This document shows positions 1 through 12,460 of a DNA stretch of 64,000 bases, piece by piece (the stretch's first letter is position 1; each line of letters begins with the position of its first letter). The DNA comes from DAHUYF01 sp963838385 (lineage in GTDB: Bacteria > Pseudomonadota > Alphaproteobacteria > ATCC43930 > CGMCC-115725), in contig CAWIRE010000001.1 in NCBI GenBank assembly GCA_963838385.1, forward strand, positions 868,001-932,000, in the 5' to 3' direction. Made by a program: the position numbers and the translations under genes. A model generated the notes under the pieces. The model was given only the letters and a program-made list of their open reading frames with translations, was not told the DNA's origin and made no database searches.

Positions 1-885
1 AGCCGCCACAGCTCCTCGAGCTGCGCCTCGGTGAGCGCGGTGCCGAGCGGGGCGACGGCGGTGGTAAAGCCGGCGCGGTGCAGCGCGATGACATCCATAT
101 AGCCCTCGGTGACGATCGCCGAGGGCTGGCGCGATGCCGCCGCGCGGGCCTGCGCCCAGCCGTAAAGCACGCGGCCTTTCTGGAACAGCGGCGTCTCCGG
201 CGAATTGAGGTATTTCGGCTGGCCCTCGTCGAGCACGCGGCCGCCGAAGGCGATGACGCGGCCCTGCCGGTCGCCGATCGGGAAGATGATGCGCTTGCGG
301 AAATAGTCGTAGCTGGCACCGCTTTCGGGAGTGCGCAGCAGCCCGGCCTCGATCAGCAGCGGCTCGGGAAAGGTCTTGGCGAGCGCGCGCTTCAGCCCGT
401 CCCGCGCCTCGGGCGCAAGCCCCAGGCGGAAGCGGCGCAGCGTCGAAAGATCGAGCCCGCGGCGATCGAGATAGAGCCGCGCCTCGCGGCCTTGCGGCCC
501 GTGCAGCGTCTCCTCGAAGAAGACGCAGGCGGCCTCGATCGCGCCGCGAATCGTCGCCTGCCGCTCGGAGGTCTCGCGCTCGGCGCGCGTCTGGCGCGGC
601 AGCTCGAGCCCGGCCTGGCGCGCGAGCTGCTCCACCGCTTCGGGAAAGGTCGAGATTCTCCTGCTGCATCGAGAAGCCGATGACGTCGCCATGGGCGCCG
701 CAGCCGAAGCAGTGATAGAAGCCCTTGTCCTCGACGACGCTGAAGGACGGGGTCTTCTCCTTGTGGAAGGGGCAGAGGCCGATGTACTCGCGACCGCGCT
801 TTACCAGCGTCACGCGGCGGCCGACGATGGCGGCAAGCGAGACCCGCGCGCGCAACTCGTCGAGGAACCCGGGCGGGAAGGCCAT
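1..885 (-). CDS. dnaG: DNA primase DnaG, N-terminal part, cut by window edge and frameshifted
   Basis: DnaG makes the RNA primers for chromosome replication. Reading from ATG at 885, the zinc-binding domain is clear (CPFHKEKTPSF followed by HCFGCGAHGD, about residues 37-70). After residue 79 (QQENLD) the frame is lost. Moving to the next frame at base 647 restores primase sequence through the start of the TOPRIM domain (YDYFRKRIIFPIGDRQGR, EGYMDVIALHRAG) to the window edge. This means one base too many at about 646-649 (complement CCTTTCCC where CTTTCCC is expected). About 294 of roughly 600 residues are visible. It lies downstream of rlpA and yqeY on the same strand. The gene is essential, so I treat the shift as a probable sequence error. 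Confidence 0.93.
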   Translation of the reverse strand, partial: MAFPPGFLDELRARVSLAAIVGRRVTLVKRGREYIGLCPFHKEKTPSFSVVEDKGFYHCFGCGAHGDVIGFSMQQENLDLSRSGGAARAPGRARAAAPDARRARDLRAAGDDSRRDRGRLRLLRGDAARAARPRGAALSRSPRARSFDAAPLPPGACARGAGRAEARARQDLSRAAADRGRAAAHSRKRCQLRLFPQAHHLPDRRPAGPRHRLRRPRARRGPAEIPQFAGDAAVPERPRALRLGAGPRGGIAPALGDRHRGLYGCHRAAPRRLYHRRRPARHRAHRGAARGAVAA

Positions 886-1014
886 GAGCTCGCTGCTTCC
901 AGCTTTCTGCCGACGGCTCAGGCGATGCCGGCGGCGGTCGCGAGTGTAGCGCACCGCGCCCCGCCAGCGAAAGCCGGGTGTCGCGCGCGCCGTGCCGCGA
1001 GCGCGTTCGACCGC

Positions 1015-1422
1015 TCAGCGCTTCGGCTGGTCGGCGGCGAAGGCATCGAGCCGCACCGGCGCCACGCCATCCTGCCGCATCCCCAACGCCGCCCCGGCGG
1101 CGGCGGAAAGGTCGATGATGCGCCCGTCCACATAGGGGCCGCGGTCGTTGACCCGCACCGTCACCGTCCGCCCGTTCTCCAGATTGGTGACGCGCAGCAC
1201 CGTGTCGAAGGGCAGGCGGCGGTGGGCGGCGGTGAAGGCATGCTGGTCGAAGCGCTCGCCATCGGCGGTGAGCCTGCCCTGATGCGACTTGCCGTACCAG
1301 GAGGCCGTTCCTTGCTGGGTGAAGAACGGCTTGGGCGGCAGCGGCGGGGGCGGCGGCGCGGCGCAGCCGGCAAGGCCGAGCAGCACGACCAGCAGGGGCG
1401 AATATCGGCGGACGGCGCGCAA
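1015..1422 (-). CDS. rlpA: RlpA-family septal ring lipoprotein (short form)
   Basis: The 135-residue protein starts with a lipoprotein signal (basic start, hydrophobic stretch, lipobox LAGC with Cys about residue 19), then a proline-rich linker and one double-psi beta-barrel domain. RlpA hallmarks are present: GTASWYGKSHQGRLTADGE, the aromatic/His segment of the substrate groove, and VRVNDRGPYVDGRIIDLS carrying the catalytic-type Asp. The family cleaves denuded glycan strands at the septum or acts as an outer-membrane septal protein. There is no SPOR domain, so this is a minimal form. The start is TTG at 1422, since no in-frame ATG gives a signal peptide. It lies between yqeY and dnaG on the same strand. 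Confidence 0.85.
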   Translation of the reverse strand: MRAVRRYSPLLVVLLGLAGCAAPPPPPLPPKPFFTQQGTASWYGKSHQGRLTADGERFDQHAFTAAHRRLPFDTVLRVTNLENGRTVTVRVNDRGPYVDGRIIDLSAAAGAALGMRQDGVAPVRLDAFAADQPKR

Positions 1423-1494
1423 CTCTGGATTAACGCCCGAAACCCGCGCCGGTTCAACCTCCGCGCACCTGCCGCCCGCGTCTCTTTCGGGCGG

Positions 1495-1950
1495 TCAGCC
1501 CAGCAGGCGCTTTACCACCTGGCTCGCCTTGGCAGCGTCCATCTGGCCGGCATAGCGCTCCTTGAGCGCGGCCATGGTGCGGCCCATATCCTTCAGGCCC
1601 TGGGCGCCCACGGCGGCGATCACCTCCCTGGCCGCCGCCTCGAGCTCGGCATCGCCGAGCTGCTTGGGCAGGAAGCGCTCGATGATGGCGATCTCGCCGC
1701 GCTCCTTCTCGGCAAGCTCGGGCCGCTTGCCCTGCTCGTAGAGCGCGATCGAGTCGCGGCGCTGCTTGATCATGCCGAGCAGCATCTGCTGGATCTCGGC
1801 GTCGCCGATGGCCTCGGACTTGCCCTTGCCGCGGGCGTCGATATCCTGCTCCTTGAGCTTGGCGATGACCAGCCGCAGGGTCGAGACATCGAGCTCGTCG
1901 CGCGCCTTCATCGCCGCTTTCAGCGCTTCGGTGAATCTCTGCCGCAGCAT
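1495..1950 (-). CDS. yqeY: GatB/YqeY domain-containing protein
   Basis: This 151-residue protein matches the whole YqeY family length. Family signatures include an N-terminal helical segment (LKAAMKARDELDVSTLRLV), the middle KQRRDSIALYEQGKRPELAEKE segment, and a C-terminal half resembling the tail domain of GatB (IIERFLPKQL, MGRTMAALKERYAGQMD). The tail domain binds tRNA in GatB, but the function of free-standing YqeY is not firmly established. It lies head-to-head with carA and upstream of rlpA and dnaG on the same strand, a common alphaproteobacterial arrangement. The ATG at 1950 gives the expected family N-terminus. Confidence 0.9.
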   Translation of the reverse strand: MLRQRFTEALKAAMKARDELDVSTLRLVIAKLKEQDIDARGKGKSEAIGDAEIQQMLLGMIKQRRDSIALYEQGKRPELAEKERGEIAIIERFLPKQLGDAELEAAAREVIAAVGAQGLKDMGRTMAALKERYAGQMDAAKASQVVKRLLG

Positions 1951-2025
1951 CGCGTCCTCCGCGCCTGATCGCCTGAATCGTGCGGACGTTACTCAACGGC
2001 GCCCCGCCTGGCAATTCCCTGCCCC

Positions 2026-2045
2026 GAATCCAAGTAATTGGATTC
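2026..2045. promoter_or_regulatory. Perfect 8-4-8 palindrome between yqeY and carA
   Basis: GAATCCAA and TTGGATTC are perfect reverse complements separated by GTAA. The palindrome sits in the 223-bp gap between the divergent yqeY (start 1950) and carA (start 2174). It could be an operator for one or both genes or a small hairpin in a leader. No T-run follows, so a terminator is unlikely. I do not recognise the site. Confidence 0.45.
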
Positions 2046-2173
2046 GCGAGGACTTCGCGTGGAGCTTGGCGCTTGACGCGGTTCCTTCCAGAAGCTATCT
2101 CACCTTGGTTGTCCGATCGCGGGCCTTGGCGGCGCGGACGGTCCACCACAAGCGAGCACGAGGTACCGCGATC

Positions 2174-3349
<1,176 letters not shown>

Positions 3350-3361
3350 CGCGGCCGGCAG

Positions 3362-6610
<3,249 letters not shown>

Positions 6611-6700
6611 CCACCCCCCGGGCGCCGGGAACGTCCGGGGCGGCGGTGTCGTCGTTAGTCTAGAATGACTCTAAGTTCTCGGGGGTTGAAGCTTCTTTCC

Positions 6701-7174
6701 ATGGCGAAGATTCCGATGACCGCGGCCGGCTTCGAACGGCTGCAGGAAGAGTTGAAGCGGCTCAAATCGGTGGACCGGCCGGCGATCATCCGTGCCATCG
6801 CCGAGGCGCGCGACCATGGCGACTTGTCCGAGAACGCGGAATACCATTCCGCCCGAGAACGCCAGAGCTTCATCGAAGGCCGCGTCCTCGAGCTCGAGGA
6901 CAAGATCGCCCGCGCCGAGGTGATCGACGTCTCCAAGCTCTCGGGCAAGGTGGTCAAGTTCGGCGCCACCGTCACGCTCGAGGACGAGGAGACGGAAGAG
7001 AAGGTGGTCTACCAGATCGTCGGCGAGGACGAGGCGGACATCGCCCAGCGCCGGCTGTCGGTGACCTCGCCTCTGGCGCGCGCCCTCATCGGCAAGACCA
7101 TCGGCGAGAGCGTCGAGGTGTCGACGCCGCGCGGCGCCCGCTCCTATGAAGTGGTGAAGGTCGCGTTCCGCTGA
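6701..7174 (+). CDS. greA: Transcription elongation factor GreA
   Basis: GreA enters the secondary channel of RNA polymerase and stimulates cleavage of backtracked transcripts. The product begins MAKIPMTAAGFERLQEEL, the standard GreA start, and is 157 residues, the usual length. An in-frame ATG at 6665 would add 12 unrelated residues and is rejected. The coiled coil (about residues 8-75) carries the acidic tip DLSENAEY with Asp41 and Glu44. The C-terminal domain (about 80-157) has the usual SPLARALIGK segment. It lies after carB on the same strand, and its last 31 bases overlap the convergent HAD gene. Confidence 0.96.
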   Translation: MAKIPMTAAGFERLQEELKRLKSVDRPAIIRAIAEARDHGDLSENAEYHSARERQSFIEGRVLELEDKIARAEVIDVSKLSGKVVKFGATVTLEDEETEEKVVYQIVGEDEADIAQRRLSVTSPLARALIGKTIGESVEVSTPRGARSYEVVKVAFR

Positions 7175-7842
7175 GCGACGAGCGCCGGCAAGGCGCTCAT
7201 CTCGGAGAAAATCAGATCGGCGCCGGCAGCGGCGAGACGCTCGGCATGGCCGGGGCGGCAATGGCTGCCGCCGGTGAAGCCGAAGGCGGTCATCCCCGCC
7301 GCCTTCGCCGCGGCGATGCCCGGCGCGCTGTCCTCGATGACGAGAGTGTGCCCCGGCGCCGCACCCATCCGCTCGGCGGCATAAAGGAAGATATCGGGCG
7401 CCGGCTTGCCCCGCGCGACCATGGCCGTGCTGAACACCGCGCCCTCGAACCAGGCGACGAGCCCGGCCCAGTCGAGCTTTCGCGCCAGCATCGCGGGCGT
7501 GCTGCTGGAGGCGACGCATCGGCGCTGCGGCAGCCGCGGCAGGATGGCGGCGAGCCCGGCCATCGCCCGCAATTCGCGCGCAAAGCGCTCGGCGGCGAGC
7601 CGGTTCATCTCGGCATCGAAGCTCGCCGGCAAGGGCGCGCCGCGGTCGCGCTCGAGGGCCGCATACATGTCCTTGTTGCTCATGCCGACGAAGCGCTCGC
7701 CGATGACCTCGGCGGGAAGCGGGTGGCCGATCGCCGCCAGCGCCGCGGCGACGGCCTCGCGGGCGATCACCTCGCTGTCGACGAGGACGCCGTCGCAATC
7801 GAAGATCAGGAGGTCGATCGGCGCCCCACTATTCTTTGGCAT
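7144..7842 (-). CDS. HAD superfamily phosphatase (phosphoglycolate phosphatase / beta-phosphoglucomutase-like)
   Basis: The 232-residue protein shows all HAD motifs. Motif I is FDCDGVLVDSE with nucleophile Asp15 and acid/base Asp17. Motif II is the ASSST segment, motif III the Lys of RGKPAPDIF, and motif IV VIEDSAPGIAAAKAAG. The helical cap after motif I (RFVGMSNKDMY) places it in the subfamily of sugar-phosphate and glycolate-phosphate phosphatases. The exact substrate cannot be read from sequence. The ATG at 7842 overlaps the end of the upstream Lrp gene by 14 bases, suggesting translational coupling. Its 3' end overlaps greA antisense. Confidence 0.85.
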   Translation of the reverse strand: MPKNSGAPIDLLIFDCDGVLVDSEVIAREAVAAALAAIGHPLPAEVIGERFVGMSNKDMYAALERDRGAPLPASFDAEMNRLAAERFARELRAMAGLAAILPRLPQRRCVASSSTPAMLARKLDWAGLVAWFEGAVFSTAMVARGKPAPDIFLYAAERMGAAPGHTLVIEDSAPGIAAAKAAGMTAFGFTGGSHCRPGHAERLAAAGADLIFSEMSALPALVAQRNATFTTS

Positions 7843-8314
7843 CAACGTCAATTGGCACGCCCGGCTCGTATTTCGAGGCGCGGATCGCGAGCGCCGAGCG
7901 CACATGGGCGACATTGGGCGCGGCGGTGAGCTTGGTCGTGAGAAAGCGCTGATAGCTGTCCCAATCGGTGGCGACGATCTTGAGCAGGAAGTCGGTCTCG
8001 CCGGCCAGCATGTGGGCTTCGCGCACCTCGGGCCAGGTGAGCGCCAGCGCCTCGAACGCCTTGAGATCGGGCTCCGCCTGGCTCGACAGGCCGACCTGGG
8101 CGAAGACGGTGACGCCATAGCCCAGCGCCTCGGGATTGACCTCGGCATGATAGCCGCGGATGAACCCGGCCTCTTCCAGCGCGCGCACGCGGCGCAGGCA
8201 GGGCGGGGCCGAGATGCCGGCGCGCTTGGCCAGCTCCACATTGGTCATGCGGCCGTTGGCCTGCAAATCGCGCAGGATTCGGCGATCGATCTTGTCGAGC
8301 TTGATGCGGCGCAT
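7829..8314 (-). CDS. Lrp/AsnC family transcriptional regulator
   Basis: The 161-residue protein has the AsnC-type helix-turn-helix at the N-terminus (LDKIDRRILRDLQANGRM to LRRVRALEEAGFIRGY, about residues 5-55) and a C-terminal RAM effector domain (VREAHMLAGETDFLLKIVA). I start at ATG 8314 (MRRIKLDKID), which is the family start; upstream in-frame ATGs would add nonhomologous residues. It overlaps the HAD gene by 14 bases, so the two are probably co-transcribed. Such regulators usually sense amino acids, but the ligand here is unknown. Confidence 0.88.
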   Translation of the reverse strand: MRRIKLDKIDRRILRDLQANGRMTNVELAKRAGISAPPCLRRVRALEEAGFIRGYHAEVNPEALGYGVTVFAQVGLSSQAEPDLKAFEALALTWPEVREAHMLAGETDFLLKIVATDWDSYQRFLTTKLTAAPNVAHVRSALAIRASKYEPGVPIDVDAKE

Positions 8315-8510
8315 CCAACAATCTCTGAAACAGGGCAGTGCTGCCAGGCCCATCCGGAATGAGAGTGACCAGCCGGCGAGCGCCGCGCGGCGGCCATCGT
8401 ATTACACGGTAATATTATTGCAAGCCGGGTAGCCCTGCGGCGGCGGCAATGCTTGCAACCCCGCCGGCGCAGGGGTAACACCGCCGCGGCGGGAATGGGC
8501 AGAGGTGGGA

Positions 8511-9479
8511 ATGGCGGCCGGCGGCGTCTGGGTGGTGCATGACGGCAAGATCGGCATGGCCAACCAGGTGATCGGGCTGGCCGAGGCGCTGGGGCTGCCG
8601 TTCCGCGAGAAGCGCCTGGTCATCCGCGCGCCGTGGCGGCACCTGACGCCGATGCTGTGGCTGCAGCCGCTGCTGGCGCTCGATCCCGCCGGCGACCGGC
8701 TGGCGCCGCCCTGGCCCGAGGTGCTCATCGCCTGCGGCCGGCTGGCCACCGCGCCGGCGCTCGCGGCCAAGCGCGCCAGCGGCGGCCGCATCTTCTGGGT
8801 GCAGGTGCAGGACCCGCGCTTCGCCCGCCGCGACATCGACCTGATGGTGGTGCCCGGCCACGACCCCGCCCGCGGCGAGAACGTGTTCCGCACGCTGGGC
8901 GCCGTCCACCGCGTGACGCCGGCGCTCCTCGCCGAGGGCGCGCGCCGCTTCGCGCCGCTGCTCGCCCCGCTGCCGCGGCCGCTGGTGGCGGTGCTGCTCG
9001 GCGGCGACAACCGCGTCTACCGCCTCGCCGGCGCCCGCTTTGCCGCCTTCGCCGACCAGCTCGCGGCGCTGGCCCGCGCCGGCTACGGCATCGCCATCAC
9101 GCCGTCCCGCCGCACCGGCGCGGAGACTATCGAACTGCTGCGCCAGCGCCTCGCCGGGCTGCCCGCCTATATCTGGGACGGCAACGGCGACAACCCCTAT
9201 TTCGGCCTGCTCGGGCTTGCCGATGCGGTGCTGGCGACCGCCGATTCCGTGTCGATGGTGAGCGAGGCGGCGGCCACCGGCAAGCCGGTGCATATCGTCG
9301 ACCTCGAGGGCGGCTCCGACAAATTCGCGCGCTTCCACGGCGCGATGCGCGCGGCCGGCATCACGCGCCCCTTCACCGGCGCGATCGAGAGCTGGCGCTA
9401 CACGCCGCCCGACGACACCGTGCGCGCCGCCGCCGAGATCCGCCGCCGCCTGGATTTGCGCCTCGCCGAGGTCGCTTGA
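8511..9479 (+). CDS. Mitochondrial fission ELM1 family protein (DUF1022-like)
   Basis: The 322-residue protein matches the alphaproteobacterial ELM1 family: N-terminal VWVVHDGKIGMANQVIGLAEALG, a middle VQVQDPRFARRDIDLMVVPGHD segment, LLGGDNRVYRL, and C-terminal ADSVSMVSEAAATGKPVHIV. The fold is that of GT-B glycosyltransferases, and the last motif is typical of nucleotide-sugar binding. The bacterial role is not established. I choose ATG 8511 with AGAGG five bases upstream rather than GTG 8505. The PAP2 gene begins two bases after its stop, so they are an operon. A lipid or envelope-sugar function is inferred from PAP2 and the nearby glycosyltransferase. Confidence 0.85.
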   Translation: MAAGGVWVVHDGKIGMANQVIGLAEALGLPFREKRLVIRAPWRHLTPMLWLQPLLALDPAGDRLAPPWPEVLIACGRLATAPALAAKRASGGRIFWVQVQDPRFARRDIDLMVVPGHDPARGENVFRTLGAVHRVTPALLAEGARRFAPLLAPLPRPLVAVLLGGDNRVYRLAGARFAAFADQLAALARAGYGIAITPSRRTGAETIELLRQRLAGLPAYIWDGNGDNPYFGLLGLADAVLATADSVSMVSEAAATGKPVHIVDLEGGSDKFARFHGAMRAAGITRPFTGAIESWRYTPPDDTVRAAAEIRRRLDLRLAEVA

Positions 9480-9480
9480 G

Positions 9481-10860
9481 ATGAACCGCGGCATCGCCGC
9501 CCAGCTAGGCTCCTACATCGCGGCGCTGGTGCTGGCGGGGGCGTTCTTCCTGCTGTTTCCCGGCGTCGATCTCTGGGCGAGCGGCCTGTTCTACCGGCCC
9601 GACGGCGGCTTCTTCCTGGCGCAATGGGCACCGGTGCGCGCGATCTATGCCGGCGTTCCCTATCTCACCGACGCGATCGTCGTCGGCGTCATCGCGCTCT
9701 ACCTCGCCTCGCTGCTGCGCGGCCGCCCGGTCCTGCGCATCGACGGCCGCACCGCCGCCTTCCTGCTGCTGGCGCTGGCGCTGGGGCCGGGCCTGCTGGT
9801 CAACACCGTGCTCAAGGACCATTGGGGCCGCGCCCGGCCGAGCCAGGTGACCGCGTTCGGCGGCACCGAGCCCTTCACCCCGGCGCCGCTGCCGGCGGCG
9901 AATTGCCGGCGCAACTGCTCCTTTCCGGCAGGCCATCCGGCGATGGGGTTCTATCTCGTCTCCTTCGCCTTTCTCGTCCGCGAGCGCAAGCGCCGGCGCG
10001 CGGCGAAGGGCGCGGCGATCGCGCTCGGCGCGGTCATCGGCCTGGCACGGCTGGCGCAAGGCGGGCACTTCCTTTCCGACGTGGTCTTCTCCGGCCTCAT
10101 CGTCTACGGCGTGAGCTGGCTGCTCTACCGCGCCCTCCTGCGCGATGATCGGCTGGCGCGGCGGCTCAGCGCCATCGGGCCGCCGCGGCGCCTCGCGCTG
10201 CCGGCGCTGGCGCTGCTGCTGGTGCTGCTGCTGTCGATGGCGTTCGTCGACCGCCCGGTCGCCCGCTTCTTCCATGACAGCGATCCGACGCTGCGCGCGG
10301 TCTTCCAGTTCATCACCCAGTTCGGGCTGAGCAAGGGCTATCTCGTCGTGAGCGCGCTGATCTTCGCCACCTTTCGCCTTGCCGGCTTTGCCGCGCGCGA
10401 CCAGCGCCTGGCGGCGGAGCTGGCGCTCTGGGCGCGGCGCGCGCTCTTCGTCTTCGTCGCCGTGGCGAGCGCCGGCATCGTCGCCGACATCGTCAAGCTG
10501 ATCTTCGGCCGCGCCCGGCCGAAGCTGCTCTTCGCCGACGGGTTCTACGGCTTCACCTGGGGCGCGGGCCAGGCGGATTACTGGTCCTTTCCCTCGGGCC
10601 ACGCCGCGACCATCACGGCGCTGGCGGTGGCGCTCTACCTGCTCTGGCCGCGCGGCCGCGCGCTTTATCTGGCGGCGGCGCTGCTGGTGACAGCGAGCCG
10701 GATCATCATCACGGCGCATTATCTCAGCGACGTCGTCATGGGCGCGGCGATCGGCGGCGTCGCGGCCTGGGCGACCTGGCGCGGTTTCGCCCGCGCCGGG
10801 CTCGACCTCTCCCGCCCAGGAGCTCAGCCGTCGCCGGAAGCGGCGCCCTCCGAACGATAG
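9481..10860 (+). CDS. Membrane phosphatase with two tandem PAP2 domains
   Basis: The 459-residue protein has about a dozen hydrophobic segments and two complete sets of PAP2 acid-phosphatase motifs. First set: Lys112 in KDHWGRARP, His152 in SFPAGH, His196 and Asp200 in GGHFLSDV. Second set: Lys339 in KLIFGRARP, His374 in WSFPSGHAA, His413 in TAHYLSDVVMG. PAP2 enzymes dephosphorylate lipid phosphates at the membrane (undecaprenyl diphosphate, phosphatidic acid, lipid A 1-phosphate). A single domain normally spans about 230 residues, so this looks like a fusion or internal duplication. It follows the ELM1 gene by one base and its 3' end overlaps the convergent glycosyltransferase by 37 bases. 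Confidence 0.9.
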   Translation: MNRGIAAQLGSYIAALVLAGAFFLLFPGVDLWASGLFYRPDGGFFLAQWAPVRAIYAGVPYLTDAIVVGVIALYLASLLRGRPVLRIDGRTAAFLLLALALGPGLLVNTVLKDHWGRARPSQVTAFGGTEPFTPAPLPAANCRRNCSFPAGHPAMGFYLVSFAFLVRERKRRRAAKGAAIALGAVIGLARLAQGGHFLSDVVFSGLIVYGVSWLLYRALLRDDRLARRLSAIGPPRRLALPALALLLVLLLSMAFVDRPVARFFHDSDPTLRAVFQFITQFGLSKGYLVVSALIFATFRLAGFAARDQRLAAELALWARRALFVFVAVASAGIVADIVKLIFGRARPKLLFADGFYGFTWGAGQADYWSFPSGHAATITALAVALYLLWPRGRALYLAAALLVTASRIIITAHYLSDVVMGAAIGGVAAWATWRGFARAGLDLSRPGAQPSPEAAPSER

Positions 10861-12341
10861 CCTTCGAAGCCGTCGAGCCAGTAGATCCGATAGGTGCGGA
10901 AGCTTCCGGGACCGTCGCTGATGAGGATGTGCTGATCGAGCGGCTCGACGCTCTTGAAGCGCGACAGGATGCGCTGCACGTTCTCCGGCGATTTCGCCAC
11001 CAGCATGAAGTTGCGACCGATATCGCGCTCCGGCTGCGCCGTCAGGTCGAACTGATCGTGGATGCCGCCCGCGCCGTTCCATTTGAGCGCATCGAAGGGA
11101 TGCGGCCGGACGTAGTAGACGAGCGCCGCCGTCAGCTCGCGATCGTCCGTCATCAGCAGGGTGCCGGGATGGCGGGCGAGCATCTCGCCTACGGTGCGGC
11201 CGAGCGTCTTCCAGCCGCGCAGCCGGTGCAGCGGATCGTAGCGCGCCGGCAGCGACGCGCCGAAGAGCGGCGCCACAGCGGGCGCCGTGAAGGCGATCAG
11301 CGCGATCACGATGTCGAGCACGATGCCGGCCGCGACCAGGCGCGCCCGGCCCTGCCCCAGCAGCCACGCCACCACCAGCACCACCGCGGAGACGAAAGTC
11401 GGCGCCGACCAGTTCGGCTGGGCGCGCGACAGCACGCTCACCACCAGCATCATGGCGAGCGTCGGCAAGGCGAAGCAGGCGAGGAGCGCCGCACGGCGCT
11501 CGCCGAGGCTGCGCCGCGCCAGCGCCACGATGACGATGAGCGCGGCAAAGAAGACCGGGCCGAAGACGCCGAATTGCGAGCCGAAGAATTCGAGGAACTG
11601 CAACGGGTGGAACAGCGGGCCGCCAAGATCGGCGTTGTCGCGCGTGTGGAGATAGCTGACGAAGCCATGCGCCGCGTTCCAGTAGAAATTGGGCGCGTAG
11701 ATGACGAGGCCGAGCGCCGCGGCCGCGAAGAAGCGCTTCAGATGCCGGCGCTCGTCGCGGAACAGCAGCAGGAAGATCAGCGCCGAGATCAGCCAATACG
11801 CCATCGCGTATTTGCTGAGGAGGCCGAACCCGACCGCGCCCCCCGCCAGGATCCACCAGCGCCCGCCGCCGGGCTCGCGCGCGCGCACGAAGGCGTAGAG
11901 CGCCACCGTCCAGCACAGCAGCAGCGGCGCGTCGGTGGACATGATCGCCGCCGAGGCCGAGACGCCCGGCAGCGTGGCGTAGGCGATCGCCGACCACAGC
12001 GCCACCCGCGCGTCGTAGAGCCGCCGCGCCAGCTTGTAGAGGACGAGCGCCGTGACAAAATGAAGCAGCGGCGCGGCGATCCGGACCCCCATCTCCTGGT
12101 CGCCGAAGAGCGCCGTGGTGGCGGCCATCAGCCAGGCGACCATCGGCGGCTTCGAGTAGTAGCCGAAGGCCGGGTGCAGCGACCACAGCCAGTACTGCGC
12201 CTCGTCAGGGTAGAGGTCGGCCTGGCCGAGCTCGAGCCAGAAGAGCCGTGCCACGGTGACGAGAAATACCGCCCACAGCGCCAGGCGCCAGGAGCGCTCC
12301 TCGACAGTGAGCTCGCCGATACGATTGCCGGAAACCGCCAT
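10824..12341 (-). CDS. ArnT/PMT-type membrane glycosyltransferase (GT39/GT83 family)
   Basis: The 505-residue protein has about 11-13 predicted membrane helices. Its first periplasmic loop contains the acidic motif of the ArnT/PMT/Dpm-dependent family (LYPDEAQYWLWS, about residues 42-53) followed by FGYYSKPPMVAW. These enzymes transfer a sugar from a polyprenyl-phosphate donor to lipid A, lipid or protein on the outer face of the inner membrane. Donor and acceptor cannot be read from sequence. The C-terminal soluble part (about 370-505) is typical of the family. The neighbouring PAP2 phosphatase suggests envelope-lipid decoration. Confidence 0.85.
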   Translation of the reverse strand: MAVSGNRIGELTVEERSWRLALWAVFLVTVARLFWLELGQADLYPDEAQYWLWSLHPAFGYYSKPPMVAWLMAATTALFGDQEMGVRIAAPLLHFVTALVLYKLARRLYDARVALWSAIAYATLPGVSASAAIMSTDAPLLLCWTVALYAFVRAREPGGGRWWILAGGAVGFGLLSKYAMAYWLISALIFLLLFRDERRHLKRFFAAAALGLVIYAPNFYWNAAHGFVSYLHTRDNADLGGPLFHPLQFLEFFGSQFGVFGPVFFAALIVIVALARRSLGERRAALLACFALPTLAMMLVVSVLSRAQPNWSAPTFVSAVVLVVAWLLGQGRARLVAAGIVLDIVIALIAFTAPAVAPLFGASLPARYDPLHRLRGWKTLGRTVGEMLARHPGTLLMTDDRELTAALVYYVRPHPFDALKWNGAGGIHDQFDLTAQPERDIGRNFMLVAKSPENVQRILSRFKSVEPLDQHILISDGPGSFRTYRIYWLDGFEGYRSEGAASGDG

Positions 12342-12460
12342 GGCGGCGGAACCTAGCGAGGCGGGTTGCCGCCTGCCAGTCCCGGAACGGGGATTCGGTC
12401 TAGTATTCGACCCTCTCGCTTGCTAAGTCATGGCAGGGGCGGAAGCAGTCAAGCGCTCAG

